Of a stretch of DNA of 47,637 nt, positions 34,763 to 41,790 are shown in pieces. Numbering within the stretch: position 1 is the first letter of the stretch; each line of letters starts with the position of its first letter. The position numbers and the translations under genes were made by a program. The DNA is taken from positions 1-47,637 of the forward strand of contig CAZDXB010000022.1 in NCBI GenBank assembly GCA_964509335.1. Direction: 5' to 3'. The notes beneath the pieces were generated by a model that was not told the origin of the DNA, made no database searches, and saw only the letters and a program-made list of their open reading frames with translations. The stretch comes from CAZDXB01 sp964509335 (lineage in GTDB: Bacteria; Bacteroidota; Ignavibacteria; Kapaibacteriales; UBA2268).

Positions 34763-35296
34763 TTAGCTTGTAACTTCGTTAATCACCGAACGTTCTTCCT
34801 TTATTCCGATATTTTCGGAAAGTAGCTCAGCCTGCCTGTTAATAAACAATTGATTGGGCTTGTCCGGTCCAACCAAAATAACGGGCGAAACAAAGCTCTC
34901 GGCGAACTCCTCTATAGGCTTCTTCGCGAAAAACGCGCCTTTGTGAGGATACGCCAATACTAACGCCTGAAACTCCCTGATAAACAAACAGCGATGCAAT
35001 TCAATCCAGCTGTCGTCGTAGCAGATTCTGAATCCGACGTTAAGAAAATCGCCGGCTCTATCGTCGTAATACAGCCTCAATTCTTTTTCTTTCTTGAGAG
35101 CCAATTTTTCCGCTTCTTCGGCGTTTAACTTTCGAGACGTATTGTCTTCCTTATCGTAAGGATTATTAAGAAAATGAAATACGTTCAATTGTAAACCCGA
35201 TTGCTTAGCTAAACGCATAGCGTAATCAAACGCCCAATCTCCCTGCTTGGAATAATGAGCGCAAAATCCTACTGCGTTAAATGACGGTATAGCCAT
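34763..35296 (-). CDS. Universal-stress-protein-like protein
   Basis: 177 residues with a USP-like alpha/beta layout: an N-terminal strand (FNAVGFCAHYSK), then ALRLAKQSG-type helix (YAMRLAKQSGLQLNVFHFLN), a middle helix with EEAEKLALKKEKELRLYYDD, and a C-terminal strand SFVSPVILVGPDK. The glycine-rich ATP-binding loop of classical UspA is not obvious, so this is probably a non-nucleotide-binding or diverged member. It is the middle gene of the sigma-54 unit, with a 41-bp gap after the DUF1847 gene. Family membership is moderately sure; its role is unknown. Confidence 0.6.
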   Translation of the reverse strand: MAIPSFNAVGFCAHYSKQGDWAFDYAMRLAKQSGLQLNVFHFLNNPYDKEDNTSRKLNAEEAEKLALKKEKELRLYYDDRAGDFLNVGFRICYDDSWIELHRCLFIREFQALVLAYPHKGAFFAKKPIEEFAESFVSPVILVGPDKPNQLFINRQAELLSENIGIKEERSVINEVTS

Positions 35297-35337
35297 TGTC
35301 TTCTCCTTTTATTTTATGAACAATAATATTTATTTCT

Positions 35338-36288
35338 CTATTTTTCATTAGAAATCGTCGCTTCTTTTAAATAGTAATCCGAGTAAAGCGCTCCGATTGG
35401 ATTGTTAGCCAAAGACTTGTCCTTAACGAAAAGCGTCGTCGCGGGCGCTTCGCTCGATTTAGCGAACAAGCAATCGGCTCCGATGCACAATCCGACTAAT
35501 ACGTTTAAATCCGTTCCTATTTGATTCAATACCTTCGCCTGTCCGATTGGATTGCAAGATATTTTTCTTTTATCTTCGTAGTGCGCTTCGTCTAAAGCGC
35601 GACCGCCAATCTTGCAACAAACCGGAAACACGTCGAAAAACCTTTTGAGAACGCTAACGAGTATTCCCGTCGGCTCCATTAATTCGTTACAATACGCTAC
35701 GCCAATCCTTTCGTAATTCATTTCTAAAGCGAAATAAATCACTTCGGACAAACGGCACAGCTTCCTTTCCTCCTCGAAGGAAATATCAATAGCCGACTCC
35801 AAAATTCCTCTGTCCTCTCGCTTTTCCTCAATCGGTATTACGCTCTTAAATTTGTCGCATTCGTCTCCTTCCAAACAAACCTTGTCGGGGCAAGAAAGAC
35901 AGTCAATCGAGTCGATTTTCTCTTCGCTTATAGGCGCTCTAAAATCTTTCTTAGGCTCTACTTTCGTAGAGATGCCTAAACCGGATTTCAAGCTTTTTGT
36001 TTCTATAGCTTCTATCAGTTCTTCTTTGTCGCAAGCGACGTTGTCTATTACCGATATCCCGCGCGCTATCGCTTGTCTTTTATCCTCGAGCTTAATGCCG
36101 CCGCAAACTAAAGTCTCTATCCTATTATCAATTAAACATTTTAATATATCTATCCAAGAACTTTCTTCAATCGATAACTTTTTTACCGACGATATCCGCT
36201 TGCCTAATGTCTTAACCAACATTAGCGAATTCGAGATTGTGCATCTCGGCGCGACTCTGTCCTCAAATAATGGAACTCCGTATGTCAT
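35338..36288 (-). CDS. NifX-like / DUF1847 fusion, probable metal- or cofactor-binding protein
   Basis: 316 residues in two parts. Residues 1-105 resemble the dinitrogenase iron-molybdenum-cofactor-binding (NifX/NifB C-terminal) fold: start MTYGVPLFEDRVAPRCTISNS, then LIDNRIETLVCGGI. Next is a four-cysteine motif, C130-x2-C133-x4-C138-x5-C144 (CLSCPDKVCLEGDEC). The C-terminal domain follows DUF1847: RIGVAYCNELMEPTGILV, KISCNPIGQAKVLN, then GLCIGADCLFAKSSEAPATT, and NNPIGALYS. DUF1847 is an uncharacterised, cysteine-rich putative metal-binding family. TGGAG precedes ATG by 8 bases, and a sigma-54 promoter starts about 20 bp upstream of the RNA start region. First gene of the minus-strand unit. 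Confidence 0.8.
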   Translation of the reverse strand: MTYGVPLFEDRVAPRCTISNSLMLVKTLGKRISSVKKLSIEESSWIDILKCLIDNRIETLVCGGIKLEDKRQAIARGISVIDNVACDKEELIEAIETKSLKSGLGISTKVEPKKDFRAPISEEKIDSIDCLSCPDKVCLEGDECDKFKSVIPIEEKREDRGILESAIDISFEEERKLCRLSEVIYFALEMNYERIGVAYCNELMEPTGILVSVLKRFFDVFPVCCKIGGRALDEAHYEDKRKISCNPIGQAKVLNQIGTDLNVLVGLCIGADCLFAKSSEAPATTLFVKDKSLANNPIGALYSDYYLKEATISNEK

Positions 36289-36316
36289 CTATCGACTCCA
36301 GTTTTTGCTTTACAAT

Positions 36317-36335
36317 TTGGCAACTTATATGCCAA
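36317..36335 (-). promoter_or_regulatory. Sigma-54 (-24/-12) promoter
   Basis: On the minus strand TTGGCATATAAGTTGCCAA: GG at -24 and GC at -12 separated by exactly 10 bases, with the wider TTGGCA-N5-TTGC consensus. Transcription would begin near 36308, about 20 bases before the ATG at 36288. The encoded sigma-54 activator is in the same unit. The site is itself a near palindrome (TTGGCA/TGCCAA), which is coincidental to the promoter match or allows a second binding role. Confidence 0.75.
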
Positions 36336-36501
36336 CAAGACAATTATTAAATATAAAGCTAAATCGGAGTAGAGTTTATAGTATAAAGATACGGTGAAAT
36401 CTCAATAGATTCAAAAACTTAACGAAAATAAGGCGGGAACGTTAAGCTGAAAATAAGTTATCGATAAAAATTCGTTTTATATTTTTTCGCAACATAATAA
36501 C

Positions 36502-36540
36502 GTTGCAACTGTTGTCGCGACAACTTAAAATGTTGCAACA
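36502..36540. promoter_or_regulatory. Three nested GTTG/CAAC palindromes (probable activator sites)
   Basis: GTTGCAAC (36502-36509), GTTGTCGCGACAAC (36511-36524) and TGTTGCAACA (36531-36540) are each perfect palindromes using the same GTTG/CAAC half-site. They lie about 170-220 bp upstream of the sigma-54 promoter, the usual distance for enhancer-like sites of sigma-54 activators, and about 260-300 bp upstream of the HdrD-like operon on the other side. Confidence 0.65.
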
Positions 36541-36800
36541 CCCGCGACGCATTTTCACGCTATTTTTTATCGCGATTTTTTTGCTTTTCAAAAATAAAAA
36601 AAATTCCGACAAATACTCGCCTAGAAAAATCGATTTTATAATTATATATATAATATGTTGTTATGAAAAACAAAGAAAGGGCGATAACGCTTAAAAACCG
36701 CCTGCAATAAAAAATTGGGAAACTGAAAAATCTTATTCGGTATAGTAATTGTCAAATTGGAATAAAAATGTTAAAAAGTTCAACAAAAAAGGAATAGAAA

Positions 36801-38267
36801 ATGGAAATAAAAGAGCAAAAAAAAGAAAAAGAAAACAAAGAGGTTGACGAAACGAAGAAGCGCCTCGAAGAAGAAAAGAAAAAGTATTTCTACAACGTTG
36901 AAAATCCGCCAGTCGAAAACAAAGCGGAGAAGTTTTTGGAAGCTTTCGCGGCGGTGATTAAGCACACAGACTATAAGCCGCTTTTAGATTCTTATAGCTC
37001 TACGCACACAAAGTGCAATCGTTGCGCGGTAGCTTGCCCGGTTTATCTAACTACTCAAGACCCGCGCGACATACCTTGCTATAAAACCAATATCCTTTTG
37101 GATATATATAAAAGGTATTTCACGATTGGCGGATGGTTCGAATCGCGCTTTTCAATGGACAAATTCGAACTAACAGACGAAATAGTCGAAGAAATGGCGG
37201 AGCTTTTTTATCGATGCACCGCTTGCAGACGTTGCACCAGAGAATGCCCGTTAGGTCTCGACCACGGCATATTGACCAGACTCGGACGATATATATTAAG
37301 TATGATAGGCATCTCTTCCAAAGCTCTGCAAGTAAGCACTAGAGAGCAATTAGAAGGCGAAACCAAAAACACATCGAAAGTGCCAAAAGCCGCTCTAATG
37401 AATACGCTGGATTTTTTGTCCGATGAAATTGAAGACATACTCGGCGTAAAATTAGAGTTTCCCGTAGATAAAAAGGACAGAGAATACGTTTTCTTCTGCG
37501 CCGTCAGCGATTATTTAATGGAGCCGGACACCTTAATGGGAAACGCCGCGGTATTATACGCCGCCGGCGACTGGGATAAATGGACAATCGGCGCTGAAAA
37601 TTACGACGGCATCAACTACGGCTTATTCTATAGCGACTGGCACTTGGAAAACATTATTAAACAACTTGTCGGCGAAGTCGATAGACTAAACGGCGACAAA
37701 ATACTAATCGGCGAATGCGGACACGCTTCAAGGTCCGCTCACGAATTCGTGCCGGTTTTCTGCGGCAAAAATTCGTATCCGGTCATCAACTTTATGGAAT
37801 ACACTTTGGACTGCATAGAAAAAGGAAAAATCAAATTAGACCCCGACATTATAGAGGAAAAAGTAACTTATCACGACCCCTGCAACATATCGAGGTCGGG
37901 CTGGATTGTCGAACAACCGAGAAAAATTCTCAAATCATTCGTTAAAAACTACGTCGAAATGACGCCCAACAGAGAAGACAATTACTGTTGCGGAGGCGGC
38001 GGCGGATTAGTTTCGCTCGACGAAATCCACGAATACAGAATGGAAATCGGCGGTAAAATGAAGGTTAAACAAATAGAAGAAACCGGAGCGGATATTGTTA
38101 TTTCGCCCTGCGCCAACTGCAAAAAGCAATTAAAAGAACTCGTCGATTACTATAAATTGCCCTGCAAAGTTATGGGCTTGCACGACTTGATTTTTAAAGC
38201 TTTAGTCATTCCCGGCGGCAAATCGACTAAAGAAAGAAAAGAAGAAGCCGCTATGTTTGAAATGTAA
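36801..38267 (+). CDS. HdrD/DsrK-like iron-sulfur subunit
   Basis: 488 residues. A charged lysine/glutamate-rich N-terminal extension of about 35 residues precedes two 4Fe-4S motifs: C72-x2-C75-x3-C79-P with C93 (KCNRCAVACPVY...IPCYK), and C139-x2-C142-x2-C145-x3-C149-P (RCTACRRCTRECP). Two CCG-type domains follow (HDPCNISRSG, then NYCCGGGGGL, and SPCANCKKQL), which in HdrB/HdrD and DsrK hold the catalytic or special [4Fe-4S] cluster. These subunits reduce a disulfide or related sulfur substrate, or act as a hub, on the cytoplasmic side. The first motif lacks one cysteine of the usual CxxCxxCxxxCP, using C93 instead. First gene of a four-gene operon. Confidence 0.9.
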   Translation: MEIKEQKKEKENKEVDETKKRLEEEKKKYFYNVENPPVENKAEKFLEAFAAVIKHTDYKPLLDSYSSTHTKCNRCAVACPVYLTTQDPRDIPCYKTNILLDIYKRYFTIGGWFESRFSMDKFELTDEIVEEMAELFYRCTACRRCTRECPLGLDHGILTRLGRYILSMIGISSKALQVSTREQLEGETKNTSKVPKAALMNTLDFLSDEIEDILGVKLEFPVDKKDREYVFFCAVSDYLMEPDTLMGNAAVLYAAGDWDKWTIGAENYDGINYGLFYSDWHLENIIKQLVGEVDRLNGDKILIGECGHASRSAHEFVPVFCGKNSYPVINFMEYTLDCIEKGKIKLDPDIIEEKVTYHDPCNISRSGWIVEQPRKILKSFVKNYVEMTPNREDNYCCGGGGGLVSLDEIHEYRMEIGGKMKVKQIEETGADIVISPCANCKKQLKELVDYYKLPCKVMGLHDLIFKALVIPGGKSTKERKEEAAMFEM

Positions 38268-38301
38268 ATAATATGTTAATTATATATTTTTAAGGATAAG
38301 T

Positions 38302-39000
38302 ATGGAAGAGTGGATAGATTTTGCGAAAGGACCGTTATTTGCCTTAACCTTTTCTATTATGATATTGGGTTTGGCGAGACACGTTATTATCCAAATCTAC
38401 TATCTATTTTTTACAAAAGGTAGAAGATTGAAAAACGTCTCGTGGAAATCCATTTTTTCGGATTTAGCGAGCTGGATAGTGCCGGTAAAGCATATGATTA
38501 AAGGGACAGCGTTCTTTACGATGTTTTCTTTTGTTTTTCACGCCGCCGGTATAGTAGTAATGGTATTATTGATAGACCATATCGTTTTATGGGAAGATTT
38601 ATTAGGAATCAACCTGCCGGCTATTGGCAGAGCTTTAGCCGACACGCTGACGCTTATAACAATTTTCTGCATCTTGGCGTTGCTGTTCTGCCGTATATTT
38701 ATTCCGAGACTTAGAGCGATGAGCGAAAAAATCGACTATATTATATTAATAGCGACTCTATTGCCGTTCGTCTTCGGTTATATGGCGGGACATCCCAACG
38801 TAAATCCATTTTCTTGGCATTTGGCGATGCTGTTGCATCTGTTAAGCGCCGAGCTTTTATTCTTGATGATTCCATTCACAAAATTATCTCATATCGCTCT
38901 GTTCATTTTCGATAGGTTATCGCCAATTCACTGGCAACTAAGACCCGGAGCTGGAGATAAAGTAGCCGAAGAATTATTCGGAAAGGAGGCTAGAGTATAA
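38302..39000 (+). CDS. NarI/DsrM-like cytochrome b subunit
   Basis: 232 residues with five membrane segments (for example FALTFSIMILGLARHVIIQI, FTMFSFVFHAAGIVVMVLLI, TLITIFCILALLFCRIFIPR, LMIPFTKLSHIALFIFDRLS). Histidines in the helices (HVII, HAAG, HLLS, SHIAL) are candidate heme b ligands as in nitrate reductase gamma (NarI), DsrM and HmcE proteins, which oxidise or reduce quinones. It sits between the HdrD-like and ferredoxin genes; its stop TAA overlaps the next ATG by one base (TAATG), giving tight translational coupling. Confidence 0.88.
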   Translation: MEEWIDFAKGPLFALTFSIMILGLARHVIIQIYYLFFTKGRRLKNVSWKSIFSDLASWIVPVKHMIKGTAFFTMFSFVFHAAGIVVMVLLIDHIVLWEDLLGINLPAIGRALADTLTLITIFCILALLFCRIFIPRLRAMSEKIDYIILIATLLPFVFGYMAGHPNVNPFSWHLAMLLHLLSAELLFLMIPFTKLSHIALFIFDRLSPIHWQLRPGAGDKVAEELFGKEARV

Positions 39001-39770
39001 TGTACGCTATATTAGTAGACGCGAGCAAATGCACCGGTTGCGAAAAATGCGTTGACGCTTGCATAGAAACAAACGGATTAAACGAAAAGAAAGCGGAAAT
39101 CGACAAAGCCGTTATAAAAGACGGATTGTCCGACAATAGATTCCTCAGCGTAAACGAAATCAAAAAAGACTCGTTCGCTCGAAAAAGCTGTATGCACTGC
39201 GTCGAGCCGAGTTGCGTCTCGGCTTGTTTAGTGGGCGGCTTGACAAAAAGCAAAGAAGGACCGGTATTATACGACCCAGACAAATGCATCGGTTGTAGAT
39301 ATTGTATGCTATCGTGCCCGTTCTATATTCCTAGATACGAATGGTCGAAAACGCAACCCTTCGTCAAAAAATGCGATATGTGCTACGACAGAATCAAGGA
39401 AGGCAAACTACCGGCTTGCGTGGAAGCCTGCCCCTATGGAGCATTAGAATTTGGCGAACGCGAGGAACTACTCAAAAAAGCCAAAAGAAAAATCCAACAA
39501 GACCCGAAATACGTCAATCGCGTTTGGGGAGAAAAGGAATTAGGCGGCACGTCGGTATTATTTATATCCGATTTCGACGTCTCTCAAGTCGGATTCCCAC
39601 AGCAAGCTTCGGCAGCAATTCCCGAATTGACGGAACCGTTAATCGAAAAAACCCCGCAAATAGGACTCGGCGTATTAGGCGGATTGCTTGGGTTGAACTG
39701 GATTATTAGAAGAAGAGAAAAGCTATCAAAAGAAAATCAAGAAAATAGTAATAATAAAAACGAAGAGTAG
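39000..39770 (+). CDS. Membrane-anchored four-cluster ferredoxin (DsrO/HmcB-like)
   Basis: 256 residues with four 4Fe-4S binding segments: CTGCEKCVDAC (from C11), CMHCVEPSCVSAC, CIGCRYCMLSCPF, and CDMCYDRIKEGKLPACVEACP (read in parts). This is the DMSO-reductase-type electron-transfer subunit seen in DsrO, HmcB and NrfC. A C-terminal helix GLGVLGGLLGLNWIIRRREK anchors it to the membrane. There is no Tat signal at the N-terminus (it begins MYAILVDASKC), whereas DsrO usually has one, so this subunit probably faces the cytoplasm, as in HmcB-type variants lacking a signal. It starts on the last base of the previous gene and ends 4 bp before the next. Confidence 0.88.
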   Translation: MYAILVDASKCTGCEKCVDACIETNGLNEKKAEIDKAVIKDGLSDNRFLSVNEIKKDSFARKSCMHCVEPSCVSACLVGGLTKSKEGPVLYDPDKCIGCRYCMLSCPFYIPRYEWSKTQPFVKKCDMCYDRIKEGKLPACVEACPYGALEFGEREELLKKAKRKIQQDPKYVNRVWGEKELGGTSVLFISDFDVSQVGFPQQASAAIPELTEPLIEKTPQIGLGVLGGLLGLNWIIRRREKLSKENQENSNNKNEE

Positions 39771-39774
39771 AGTT

Positions 39775-41721
39775 ATGGAAGAAAGAAATAAATTTTTCAA
39801 AGACGCTTTATGGTTTTTTGTTTTCTTCGGATTAGTCGCCGCGGTTTTTCGGCTATGGTTCGGACTCGGTCCGACGACTAATTTAAACGACGCTATGCCG
39901 TGGGGATTATGGAAAATCCTTAATATGGTGGCTGGCGTCGCTCTTTCCACTTGCGGCTTCACCGTGGGATTTCTAGTTTACGTGCTTAGAATTAAACGCT
40001 TCAAACCGCTGGTGAGACCGGCAATTCTAATAGCCTTTCTCGGCTACGGGTCGTCCTGTCTCGCTTTGCTATTCGATATCGGATTGCCGCATAGATTCTG
40101 GCATCCGTTTATTATGTGGAACGAACATTCATTCCTATTCGAAGTATTTTGGTGCGTTATGCTATACTTTACTGTAACGGCAATTGAATTAGCGCCGAAT
40201 ATTCTCGAAAAATTCAAAGCGGATAAGGCGGTCAAAATTTTGCACAAAATCGCATTCGGAGTCGTTGTCGTCGGTATATCGCTTTCGTCGCTGCATCACT
40301 CGTCCTTAGGCTCGCTGTTCTTAACGACGCCGCAAAGATTGCACGAACTTTGGTACACGCCCGCCCTGCCGCTCCATTTTATAGTTTCGGCAATTGGTTG
40401 CGGAATGATGTTCCTAATATTCGTTAAAATTCTATACTCCAGCTTATACAATAGAAAACCGATTTTCGGCGACAATCACAAAAGCGGCTCCCCCGCGGTT
40501 TGCGCCAAAGACGCTACCAACAATACAAAAAATAATTCGCTTTACGGCGAAGATATGCCGACCTTGGAAAGACTTTCAGTAATAGCCGTCTCGGTATTAT
40601 GCGTCTATTTCGTTCTGAAAATTTACGACTTGTTTTCTCAAGGTAGCATTAACGCTCTGTTAGCTGGAACTTGGGAAAGTTGGCTTTTCGGTTTTGAATT
40701 GATTATTACTTCGATAATTCCTATCGTATTAGTAGCTATAAAGAAAACCAGAAAATCGCCCTACGGACTGGGGATTGCGGCATTCTTCGCGTCGGCGGGA
40801 TTAGCGCTGAACCGAGTGGACGTAGGCATTCTCGGTTACTTCAGAGACGCCGGAACCGTCTATTTCCCCTCTTTAGCTGAATGGGCGTTAAGCGTAGGCG
40901 TCGTCGCCGGAGCGGCGTTGGTTTTCTTTTACGTAGCGGAAACATTTTCAATATTCGAGCCGCGATATCAAACAATCAAAATCAGATTCGGCGGCAGTAT
41001 GTTCAAAACCGCTTTCGACACCTTCTCCAGAGTTTGGAAAACCGCTCTGAACAACGCGCTGCATAGAGTGTCGCTAATCGGCATTTTCGTCTTGCCGGTA
41101 GCTTTCGTTTTAATGTATCCGCCTTACGACGCGGATGAAAAAGAAAACGTAGAGCCGGCTAGCGGACTCGACGTGAAAAGAACAATGTTGCTTATAGACG
41201 GAAACGACAACGGAATCGCGACCAAGTTCCCGCATCTGGAACATCAACAAAGGCTAGGGGACGAAAAATCTTGCGTCGAATGCCATCATATGTCGTTGCC
41301 GAAAGACCGCTCTACGCCCTGCGCCAGATGCCACAGGTCAATGTATAGCAAAACGATGATTTTCGACCACGAACGGCACACAACAGACGTCGCCGACGAT
41401 TATAACATAACGGCGATTCATCCGGAAAATTATAGTTGCGTTAAATGCCACGACGCCAACAAACCAAAAACGTCGGAAAACGCAAAAACTTGCATAGAAT
41501 GCCATGAAAAAGATATGAACATTACGGAAGATTTAACAAACTTCAAATACGCCAACAGTTACGTGAACTCTATGCACGAAAATTGCGAGAATTGCCACAA
41601 AGAGCAAGCTGAAATCCTAAAGAAACCTCAATTGGGAGAATGTCAGACTTGTCATAAGAATTTCGACGAAAAAGTAGCCGATATGAAGGAGCTACTTACC
41701 GAGAAAAACATCGGCAATTAG
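39775..41721 (+). CDS. NrfD/DsrP-type membrane subunit fused to a hexaheme cytochrome c
   Basis: 648 residues. Residues about 1-440 form the NrfD/PsrC-like quinone-interacting membrane protein with roughly ten helices (FFVFFGLVAAVFRLWFGLGP; DAMPWGLWKILNMVAGVAL, typical of the family; FLGYGSSCLALLFDIGLPHR). From about residue 499 a soluble domain with six CxxCH heme motifs follows: CVECH, CARCH, CVKCH, CIECH, CENCH, CQTCH (near residues 500, 516, 555, 573, 604, 623). The helix at about 435-455 would put this domain in the periplasm. DsrJ or Hmc cytochromes are normally separate genes, so the fusion is unusual. It would pass electrons between periplasmic donors and the quinone pool. Terminator follows. 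Confidence 0.9.
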   Translation: MEERNKFFKDALWFFVFFGLVAAVFRLWFGLGPTTNLNDAMPWGLWKILNMVAGVALSTCGFTVGFLVYVLRIKRFKPLVRPAILIAFLGYGSSCLALLFDIGLPHRFWHPFIMWNEHSFLFEVFWCVMLYFTVTAIELAPNILEKFKADKAVKILHKIAFGVVVVGISLSSLHHSSLGSLFLTTPQRLHELWYTPALPLHFIVSAIGCGMMFLIFVKILYSSLYNRKPIFGDNHKSGSPAVCAKDATNNTKNNSLYGEDMPTLERLSVIAVSVLCVYFVLKIYDLFSQGSINALLAGTWESWLFGFELIITSIIPIVLVAIKKTRKSPYGLGIAAFFASAGLALNRVDVGILGYFRDAGTVYFPSLAEWALSVGVVAGAALVFFYVAETFSIFEPRYQTIKIRFGGSMFKTAFDTFSRVWKTALNNALHRVSLIGIFVLPVAFVLMYPPYDADEKENVEPASGLDVKRTMLLIDGNDNGIATKFPHLEHQQRLGDEKSCVECHHMSLPKDRSTPCARCHRSMYSKTMIFDHERHTTDVADDYNITAIHPENYSCVKCHDANKPKTSENAKTCIECHEKDMNITEDLTNFKYANSYVNSMHENCENCHKEQAEILKKPQLGECQTCHKNFDEKVADMKELLTEKNIGN

Positions 41722-41751
41722 TTGAAAAGTCATACTCAACGACAGACGCGC

Positions 41752-41790
41752 CTCCGTCTCAAATTTCACAATTTGGGACGGAGTTTTTTT
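41752..41790 (+). terminator. Intrinsic terminator overlapping the 3' end of the kinase gene
   Basis: CTCCGTCTCAAAT (41752-41764), TTCACA, ATTTGGGACGGAG (41771-41783) with one G-T pair, then seven T. It ends the plus-strand respiratory operon. Bases 41766-41790 also encode the last residues and stop of the convergent kinase gene. Confidence 0.85.

Larger units (their letters stand above)
36289..36800. other. Divergent regulatory region
   Basis: 512 bp between the NifX-like/DUF1847 gene (minus) and the HdrD-like gene (plus). It holds a sigma-54 promoter for the minus unit at 36317-36335 and three palindromes at 36502-36540. For the plus operon I see no -24/-12 match; AT-rich stretches near 36640-36660 could be a -10 region, and GGAAT precedes ATG 36801. 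No gene is seen. Confidence 0.7.

Noticed and set aside
36739..36752. GG-N10-GT at 36739-36752 as a sigma-54 promoter for the HdrD operon
   Set aside because: Second element is GT, not GC, and the flanks (TCGG, AATTGT) fit poorly; not enough to claim.
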